Of a stretch of 64,000 bases of DNA, positions 57,364-64,000 are shown one piece after another; position 1 is the first letter of the stretch; each line of letters begins with the position of its first letter. This DNA comes from Phormidium willei BDU 130791 (GTDB taxonomy: Bacteria > Cyanobacteriota > Cyanobacteriia > Cyanobacteriales > Geitlerinemataceae). The notes below the pieces were generated by a model, which saw nothing but the letters and a program-made list of their open reading frames with translations, had not been told where the DNA came from and made no database searches. The DNA is taken from contig LSZA01000005.1 of assembly GCA_001637315.1 (NCBI GenBank), positions 1 through 64,000 of the forward strand, given 5' to 3'. The position numbers and the translations under genes were made by a program.

Positions 57364-59033
57364 TGTCTGTTTCCTCCCTATCTCCCACCCTGTCCAAAAT
57401 CGCGACCCTCCCTGACGATGTGGTTCATGCGATCGCCGCCGGAGAAGTCATCGACTCCCTGGCCGCCGTCGTCCGAGAACTTGCCGAAAACGCCCTCGAC
57501 GCCGGAGCCAGCCGCATTGCCGTCTCCGTAGACCCCCAACAGTGGCGCGTCCGCGTCGCCGACAACGGCTGTGGCATGACTCACGACGACCTCCAACAGG
57601 CCGCCCGCCCCCACAGCACCAGTAAAATTAAACACCTCGACGATCTCGAACGCATCACCAGTCTCGGCTTTCGCGGCGAAGCCCTCCATAGCCTCGCCCA
57701 ACTGGCCCAACTCCACATCTACAGTCGCCAGGGCGAGGACCCCGGCTGGCACGCCTCCTATAGCCATCACGGCCGCATCACCCGCCTCATCCCCGCCGCC
57801 GTCGCCCCCGGAACCGTCGTTGAAGTCCATCAGGTATTCCAACGCTGGCAACAACGGCGAGAGGCCCTTCCCAACCCCCCTCAACAACTGCGGGCCGTCC
57901 AACTCACCCTCTATCACCTGGCCCTTTGCCATCCCCAGGTCTCCTGGCAAGTCCGCAAAGCTGAAAAACCCTGGTTTAGCCTCAGCCCAGGCCAAAATGC
58001 CCAGCAAATTCTCCCTCAACTGTTGCGAGGCGTCAGTCGTCACGACCTCTATTACAGCCAGAGTGAGACCTTAGAACTCGTACTCGGTCGGCCCGATCGC
58101 TGTCATCGCGGCCGCCCCGACTGGCTCAAATTCGCCGTTAACGGGCGCATTGTCAACCTCCCTAACTTTGAACAGACCCTGCTGAGTACCCTCTCGCGAT
58201 CGCTACCTCGCCACCGCTATCCCCTCTGTTTCCTTCATCTCCACATCCCCCCCCAACAGATCGATTGGAACCGCCATCCCGCCAAACGGGAAATCTACCT
58301 ACAAAACAGCGACCACTGGCAAAGCCAACTCCGTGAAACCCTCGATCGCACCCTCACCCTCGACAGACACGACGGCAGCGACCATTCCCGCGTCCGTCAA
58401 CTGCTGCAAGTCCAAGAATCCTCCGGCCAGTACCACATCCAAGAAGCCGCCATAGACCCCACTCAGGAGTCCCAGAAGACCCCTGAACGCCCCCTCATGC
58501 CCCTGCGAGCCATTGGCCAAGCCAACCGCACTTATATCGTCGCCGAACACCCCGACGGAGTCTGGCTCGTCGAACAGCATATCGCCCACGAACGAGTCAT
58601 CTACGAACAACTGCGCCAAGACTGGGCCTTACAAGACCTCGACCCGCCCATCATTCTCTCCGGTCTCACCCCCGCCCAACTCAACAACCTACAGAACATT
58701 GGCATCACCGTTGACCCCTTTGGCGACGGACTTTGGGCCTTGCGCCAAGCCCCCATCCCCCTCGCCCAACGAGACGACTGCCCCGAAGCCCTACGAGAAC
58801 TGAGCCAAGGCAGCCTCGAAGAAGCACAAGTCGCCACCGCCTGTCGCAGTGCCATTCGCAACGGAACCCTCCTCACCCTCAAAGAAATGCAGCAACTGCT
58901 CGATCGCTGGCAACAAACCCGTAACCCTCACACCTGCCCCCATGGACGACCCATTTATCTCCCCCTCAACGAGTCCTCCCTCGGCCGTTACTTCCGCCGC
59001 AGTTGGGTCATCGGCAAAAGTCATGGAATTTAA
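57363..59033 (+). CDS. mutL: DNA mismatch repair protein MutL
   Basis: A 556-residue MutL ATPase of mismatch repair. The GHKL ATPase domain (1-330) shows IATLPDDVVHAIAAGEVIDSLAAVVRELAENALDAGA (motif I; most MutL proteins have RP where this one has DS), VADNGCGM (motif II) and TSLGFRGEALHSLAQL (motif III). The C-terminal dimerisation/endonuclease domain has EQHIAHERVIYEQL, the DQHA(x)2E(x)4E metal-binding motif with Glu for the first Asp, plus ACRSAIRNG and TCPHGRPIYL. The endonuclease centre is therefore probably functional, as in bacteria lacking MutH. Transcribed rightwards; purA follows from its own promoter. Confidence 0.95.
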   Translation: MSVSSLSPTLSKIATLPDDVVHAIAAGEVIDSLAAVVRELAENALDAGASRIAVSVDPQQWRVRVADNGCGMTHDDLQQAARPHSTSKIKHLDDLERITSLGFRGEALHSLAQLAQLHIYSRQGEDPGWHASYSHHGRITRLIPAAVAPGTVVEVHQVFQRWQQRREALPNPPQQLRAVQLTLYHLALCHPQVSWQVRKAEKPWFSLSPGQNAQQILPQLLRGVSRHDLYYSQSETLELVLGRPDRCHRGRPDWLKFAVNGRIVNLPNFEQTLLSTLSRSLPRHRYPLCFLHLHIPPQQIDWNRHPAKREIYLQNSDHWQSQLRETLDRTLTLDRHDGSDHSRVRQLLQVQESSGQYHIQEAAIDPTQESQKTPERPLMPLRAIGQANRTYIVAEHPDGVWLVEQHIAHERVIYEQLRQDWALQDLDPPIILSGLTPAQLNNLQNIGITVDPFGDGLWALRQAPIPLAQRDDCPEALRELSQGSLEEAQVATACRSAIRNGTLLTLKEMQQLLDRWQQTRNPHTCPHGRPIYLPLNESSLGRYFRRSWVIGKSHGI

Positions 59034-59069
59034 ACCATGCTAAGTATTGCGAAGTTTTCCCCCCAACTG

Positions 59070-59099
59070 TTGACAAGTGTTACGGGGAGTATCCATAAT
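59070..59099 (+). promoter_or_regulatory. purA promoter
   Basis: A perfect TTGACA (59070-59075) and CATAAT (59094-59099) are separated by 18 bp in the gap after mutL. This predicts a start site near 59106 and a leader of about 30 nt before the purA TTG at 59135. One of the best sigma70-type promoters in the window. Confidence 0.65.
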
Positions 59100-59125
59100 T
59101 TTGGATTGTGTAAACTTAACCCTAA

Positions 59126-60472
<1,347 letters not shown>

Positions 60473-60579
60473 CCCAAAATCCGGAAGAAGGTGTGCCTAT
60501 TGCCTTCTTCTCCTACGTGTTACAATGAAATGCTTGGCTGCTTAAAATTAAGGTTTGTAGATAACCGCAACAGACGACT

Positions 60580-61218
60580 ATGCAACTGACTGTAGAATGT
60601 AAATCCCGCCCTGAAGGGAGTAAACCCAAAGCCTTACGACGAGAGGGATTTGTTCCTGCCGTCCTCTATGGACATGATGGAACCAACTCCCTGGAATTAG
60701 TTGTTGACGAGAAATCCGTTCAACAACTTCTCAAAGATCCCAACGTATCCAATAGTCTGATTAAAGTTACCGTCGCCGATGGAGGCTGGAGCGGACAAAC
60801 CCTGCTACGGGAAGTGCAAATGCACCCCTGGAGAGGCTATCCCTACCACCTCAGCTTCTTCTCCGTCGCCTCCCAAGCCACGGTACAAGTCGATCTGCCC
60901 CTCAACTTCGTGGGTGAACCCGTTGGCGTGGTTCGTGATGGCGGTATCCTGGAAACCCAGGTCAACGACGTGGCTGTTGAATGCGCCCCCGACAATATCC
61001 CCGAAACCATTGATATCGATGTGTCCGCCCTGGAAATGGGAGGCAGTATGCACTTAAGTGAAGTCACCTTCCCTGAAGGAGTCCGAGCAGTCACGGATAC
61101 TGACTTACTTCTCGTCACCATTCAAGCACCTCGTGTTGCTCAAACCGAAGAAGACGAAAGTGCAACGTCAGAAGCCAGCAAACTCCTCGATGCCCTCGAA
61201 GAAGCCAGCGAAGACTAA
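60580..61218 (+). CDS. rplY: 50S ribosomal protein L25 (Ctc form)
   Basis: Binds 5S rRNA in the large subunit. The 212 residues show the two-domain L25/Ctc form: the L25 domain (MQLTVECKSRPEGSKPKALRREGFVPAVLYG, then TLLREVQMHPWRGYPYHLSFFSV), followed by the C-terminal beta domain (VDLPLNFVGEPVGVVRDGGILE, PDNIPETIDIDVSALEMGGSMHLSEV) of general-stress Ctc proteins. An acidic tail closes it (TEEDESATSEASKLLDALEEASED). A strong intrinsic terminator follows at 61254. Separate from purA by about 107 bp; a shared transcript is possible. Confidence 0.95.
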   Translation: MQLTVECKSRPEGSKPKALRREGFVPAVLYGHDGTNSLELVVDEKSVQQLLKDPNVSNSLIKVTVADGGWSGQTLLREVQMHPWRGYPYHLSFFSVASQATVQVDLPLNFVGEPVGVVRDGGILETQVNDVAVECAPDNIPETIDIDVSALEMGGSMHLSEVTFPEGVRAVTDTDLLLVTIQAPRVAQTEEDESATSEASKLLDALEEASED

Positions 61219-61253
61219 ATTGGTTTCAAGGTTCGACGGCAGATTTGCCCACC

Positions 61254-61281
61254 AAAAACCAGGGAATGACCCTGGTTTTTT
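61254..61281 (+). terminator. intrinsic terminator of rplY
   Basis: A perfect 11-bp stem (AAAAACCAGGG at 61254-61264, CCCTGGTTTTT at 61270-61280) has a 5-nt loop, AATGA, and ends in a run of six T. It lies 36 nt past the rplY stop. Confidence 0.9.
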
Positions 61282-61304
61282 CATGTCCATATCACCCCCT
61301 CTTG

Positions 61305-61426
61305 CCTCTGGTCTCTTGCCATCCCCTCTTGGGAGGGGTTAGGGGTGGGTGATGCCTTCTTCCCCCCTCTGGTCTCTTGCCATCCCCTCTTGGGAGGGGT
61401 TAGGGGTGGGTGATGCCTTCTTCCCC
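61305..61426. repeat. 61-bp tandem duplication of an intergenic element
   Basis: Two near-identical 61-bp units (about 61305-61365 and 61366-61426). Each contains a small hairpin (CCCCTCTTGGGAGGGG) and the G-rich segment TTAGGGGTGGGTGATG. I recall such CCCCTCTTGGGAGGGG elements as dispersed cyanobacterial repeats. Together with the following heptanucleotide array they fill the gap between rplY and the PfkB-family gene. Confidence 0.8.
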
Positions 61427-61435
61427 CTGTTCCGG

Positions 61436-61470
61436 TGTTCCCTGTTCCCTGTTCCCTATTCCCTATTCCC
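61436..61470. repeat. heptanucleotide tandem repeat (STRR type)
   Basis: Five heptads, three TGTTCCC and two TATTCCC, lie 13 bp before the PfkB-family start codon. This is the reverse complement of the GGGAACA unit at 28635, so both belong to one repeat type. Confidence 0.85.
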
Positions 61471-61482
61471 TTCTTCTAAATC

Positions 61483-62463
61483 ATGTCCAAATACAACCTC
61501 TATGCCCTCGGTAATGCCCTCGTTGACTTTGAATTTGAGTTAGATGAGACTAAACTCTCGAGCCTCGGAATTGATAAAGGGGTGATGACTCTCATTGACG
61601 AAGAGCGTCATCATCATCTTGTCAGTGAACTGGCTCCCCATGAAGTTAAGAAAGCTTGCGGCGGTTCATCGGCGAACACTGCGATCGCCGTCAGTCAGTT
61701 TGGCGGCCGTAGTTTCTACTCCTGTCGCGTCGCCAACGATGACAGTGGCCTGTTTTATCTCGAAGACTTACAACGATGTGGCGTTGACAGCAACATTCAC
61801 CCGAACGCTCGCCCCGACGGCGTGACCGGCAAATGCTTAGTGTTCGTCACGCCCGACGCCGATCGCACCATGAACACCCACCTCGGGATTGCGGCCGAGT
61901 TTTCCAGCCAGGAGTTAGTTCCCGAAGCCATCACCGACTCTGACTATCTCTACATCGAAGGCTATCTCGTCAGTTCCCCCACCGGTAAAGCCGCCGCCAT
62001 CGAAGCCCGCAACTTAGCCCAAACCTCTGGCGTCAAAACCTCCCTCTCTCTCTCCGATCCCAACATGGTGAGTTTCTTCAAACCGGGATTATTGGAGATG
62101 ATTGGCGACGGACTCGACTTCCTCTTTGCCAACGAAACCGAAGCCCTTAAACTGGCCGAAACGAACGATCTCAACCAGGCGATCGCCCATTGTCAAACCC
62201 TCGCCAAACAATTCGCCATCACCCGAGGCCCCCAAGGCTCCCTAATTTTCGACGGAGACTCTATCATTGAACTCGATGCCGTCCCCGTCAACGCCATCGA
62301 CACCGTTGGCGCCGGAGATATGTACGCCGGAGCGTTACTCTATGGAATCACCCAGGGTATGAGCCTCCCAGATGCCGGAAAACTCGCATCTAAAGCCGCC
62401 GCCCGCGTCGTCTCCAGCCTTGGCCCCCGCCTCGAACCTCAAGAAACTCGTTCCCTCCTATAA
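61483..62463 (+). CDS. PfkB-family nucleoside/sugar kinase (adenosine kinase-like)
   Basis: A 326-residue ribokinase-fold kinase. GNALVDFEFELDE is the substrate-side N-terminus, GGSSANTAIAVSQFGG is PfkB signature 1, TGKCLVFVTPDADRTMNTHLG belongs to the lid region, and AIDTVGAGDMYAGALLYG is PfkB signature 2 with the catalytic Asp in the anion hole (GAGD). The pattern is that of the cyanobacterial adenosine kinase group, which recycles adenosine to AMP, but other substrates (fructose, inosine) cannot be excluded. It begins 13 bp after a heptanucleotide array, so its promoter may be interrupted by, or lie within, the repeat region. Confidence 0.88.
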   Translation: MSKYNLYALGNALVDFEFELDETKLSSLGIDKGVMTLIDEERHHHLVSELAPHEVKKACGGSSANTAIAVSQFGGRSFYSCRVANDDSGLFYLEDLQRCGVDSNIHPNARPDGVTGKCLVFVTPDADRTMNTHLGIAAEFSSQELVPEAITDSDYLYIEGYLVSSPTGKAAAIEARNLAQTSGVKTSLSLSDPNMVSFFKPGLLEMIGDGLDFLFANETEALKLAETNDLNQAIAHCQTLAKQFAITRGPQGSLIFDGDSIIELDAVPVNAIDTVGAGDMYAGALLYGITQGMSLPDAGKLASKAAARVVSSLGPRLEPQETRSLL

Positions 62464-62533
62464 CCGTAAACGGTGGACAGTTGAGCGCACCATGACCCCT
62501 CAACTGTCCACCCTTAACCCTTAACGATAAACA

Positions 62534-64000
62534 ATGTCTTCCCTTCCCCCTCTGATTCAGCAGATGCAGCAACCGGAGTTTTACCCCCATCCGGTGACGC
62601 AACCGATTGAACTCAAACAAACTCATGGCTCGTTTGTTCTGTTGACGGGAGAGTTTGTCTACAAAGTCAAAAAATCTGTTGATTTGGGCTTTTTTGACTA
62701 TTCGACGGTGGAGAAACGGAAGCATTTTTGTCAAGAGGAATTACGTTTAAATCAACGAGGTGCGCCGGGTATCTATTTGGCGGTCTTACCGATTCTCCAG
62801 CACGGCGATCGCTTTCTCTTAGATAGCAACGACAATAGCGATAAAAACCCCGTTGACTATACCCTGAAAATGCGACAGTTTCCCAAAGATAATCTCTTTG
62901 TGGACTTACTCGATCGCGGAGAACTCACTCACGCTCAGATGGAAGACTTGGGGCGACTGGTGGCTGACTATCACGCTGAAGCCGCCACGAGCGAGGAGAT
63001 TTCTCAGTTTGGAGAAATTGCCGCCATTCGTGAAGCCATTGACGACAACTATTACTATACTCAAGCCTATATTGGGCGAGTTCAAAGCCAACAACAGTTT
63101 CAAGAGACCAAAGCCTATAGCGATCGCATTTTTACAGACCATCCCGACTGGTTTCAAGCACGAATCGCCAACGGTAAAATTCGCAACTGTCACGGGGATT
63201 TACACCTACGCAACATTGCCCTTTGGGGCGATCGCATTCTCCTGTTTGACTGCATCGAATTTAACCAATCTTTTCGCTATGTCGATGTCCTATACGATGT
63301 CGCCTTTACCGTCATGGATTGTCAAGCCAGGGGACGGCCCGATTTAGGAAACACCTTCCTCAACACCTATCTCGAATGGACAGGAGATTGGCAAGGATTG
63401 CGCGTTTTACCCCTCTATCTCAGCCGTCAGGCCTATGTTCGCGCCAAAGTGACCTCCTTCCTTCTCGACGACGATTCCATCCCCCCCCAGGAGAAAGAAG
63501 CCGCCGCTAAGACCGCTGCTGACTACTATCGTCTCGCCTGGAGCTATACTCAATCCAAGTCCGGGGAAATTATTATGATGTCCGGGTTATCGGGGTCTGG
63601 TAAAAGTACGACAGGCCGACAAATTGCTCAAAGCCAAGGTGGGATTCAAATTCGCTCTGATGCAGTTCGTAAACACCTCGCAGGTGTTCCTCTCAGTCAA
63701 CGGGGTCCTCAAGAGATCTATAGCCCTGAAATGAGCGATCGCACCTATAGCCAACTCGCCGACTTAGGAGTCATGTTAGCCGAGTTAGGCTGGACTGTCA
63801 TTCTGGATGCTAAATACGATCGCCGCCGCTGGCGAGATAAGGTTCACGAGCGATCGCAAGCCGCGAACATTACCCTAAAAATTGTTCATTGTCAAGCCCC
63901 GTTAGCGGTCTTAGAAGCCCGTCTCCAGCAACGAACTGGGGATATCGCTGATGCGACCGCTGACCTTCTCGCCAAGCAAGCTGAACAGGCGGAAGACTTC
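62534..64000 (+). CDS. APH-like kinase fused to P-loop kinase/ATPase domain, partial at right edge
   Basis: The frame opens at ATG 62534 (MSSLPPLIQQM) and is still open at the window end (489 codons, no stop). The N-terminal part (about residues 30-320) is aminoglycoside-phosphotransferase-like: FVYKVKKSVDLGFFDYSTVEKR has the family's nucleotide-side Lys, NCHGDLHLRNIALWGDRILLFDCIEFN carries the HGDLHxxN catalytic loop and the following Asp. From about 335 a P-loop kinase domain begins with MMSGLSGSGKSTTGRQIA (Walker A), then IRSDAVRKHLAG. Such APH-AAA fusions occur widely and may phosphorylate a small molecule or nucleotide; the substrate is unknown. Length and C-terminus cannot be judged. 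Confidence 0.85.
   Translation, partial: MSSLPPLIQQMQQPEFYPHPVTQPIELKQTHGSFVLLTGEFVYKVKKSVDLGFFDYSTVEKRKHFCQEELRLNQRGAPGIYLAVLPILQHGDRFLLDSNDNSDKNPVDYTLKMRQFPKDNLFVDLLDRGELTHAQMEDLGRLVADYHAEAATSEEISQFGEIAAIREAIDDNYYYTQAYIGRVQSQQQFQETKAYSDRIFTDHPDWFQARIANGKIRNCHGDLHLRNIALWGDRILLFDCIEFNQSFRYVDVLYDVAFTVMDCQARGRPDLGNTFLNTYLEWTGDWQGLRVLPLYLSRQAYVRAKVTSFLLDDDSIPPQEKEAAAKTAADYYRLAWSYTQSKSGEIIMMSGLSGSGKSTTGRQIAQSQGGIQIRSDAVRKHLAGVPLSQRGPQEIYSPEMSDRTYSQLADLGVMLAELGWTVILDAKYDRRRWRDKVHERSQAANITLKIVHCQAPLAVLEARLQQRTGDIADATADLLAKQAEQAEDF

Noticed and set aside
57378-58043. Minus-strand 221-codon open frame inside mutL
   Set aside because: It is antisense to the ATPase region of a clearly functional mutL. 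Its Gly/Asp/Val-rich product is the typical shadow of a GC-rich gene, with no motif or ribosome-binding site.
61305-61470. Possible CRISPR array
   Set aside because: There are only two 61-bp units with no unique spacers, followed by a 7-bp tandem repeat. This is a duplicated intergenic element, not a CRISPR.

Overview
The window is cyanobacterial chromosome. It carries psbA (photosystem II D1), ictB, a GUN4-domain protein, a CAAD/CurT-type thylakoid protein, ArgZ/AgrE, HhoA-type protease and an Rbp-type RNA-binding protein. The HIP1 palindrome GCGATCGC occurs throughout, and heptanucleotide tandem repeats (STRRs) sit between genes. A small secreted protein with an HRGSGR motif (PatX-like, 26.6 kb) and a polysaccharide gene group resembling the hps loci of filamentous strains suggest a filamentous species. 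No rRNA, tRNA, CRISPR array, transposase or integrase was recognised.

Layout. 0-1 kb: two adjacent Uma2-family genes. 1-7 kb: psbA, a HIT protein, a glycine-oxidase-like enzyme, argZ and bioD. 7-14 kb: surface-polysaccharide genes, namely GT4, GT2, two tandem Wzy/HpsL-like membrane proteins, and a divergent GT2-GtrA protein. 14-20 kb: HhoA-type protease, a heptose-phosphate adenylyltransferase-like protein, GUN4, a GAF protein with a degenerate histidine-kinase core, a HEAT-repeat protein and an ABC permease. 20-27 kb: truncated sulfotransferase, pgk, a translationally overlapping usp-rbgA-peroxiredoxin-like trio, an atypical EF-G and patX. 27-40 kb: FAD oxidoreductase, ictB, an RRM protein, two membrane-anchored unknowns, polA, a PHP phosphoesterase, an MNT/HEPN toxin-antitoxin remnant and a LuxR-type response regulator.

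40.4-53.1 kb is the most unusual part. A vWA-like lipoprotein is divergent from a run of seven same-strand genes: small membrane protein, tubulin/FtsZ-like GTPase, 1091-residue Hsp70-like ATPase, and four proteins (zinc-ribbon/coiled-coil; double-domain; two-TM; coiled-coil/WD40). These four share a domain of about 80 residues, present five times in all, that I do not recognise. The genes look like one multi-component machine of unknown function. Next to it (53.3-55.1 kb) is a membrane coiled-coil protein ending in a HicA-like domain, an architecture I do not know.

55-64 kb is housekeeping: eno, CAAD protein, mutL, purA, rplY, a PfkB-family (adenosine-kinase-like) gene and a partial kinase/P-loop fusion running off the right edge. 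Several gene pairs overlap by 1-4 bp. Three convergent pairs overlap exactly at their stop codons. All functions are inferred by reading motifs; no database search was run.
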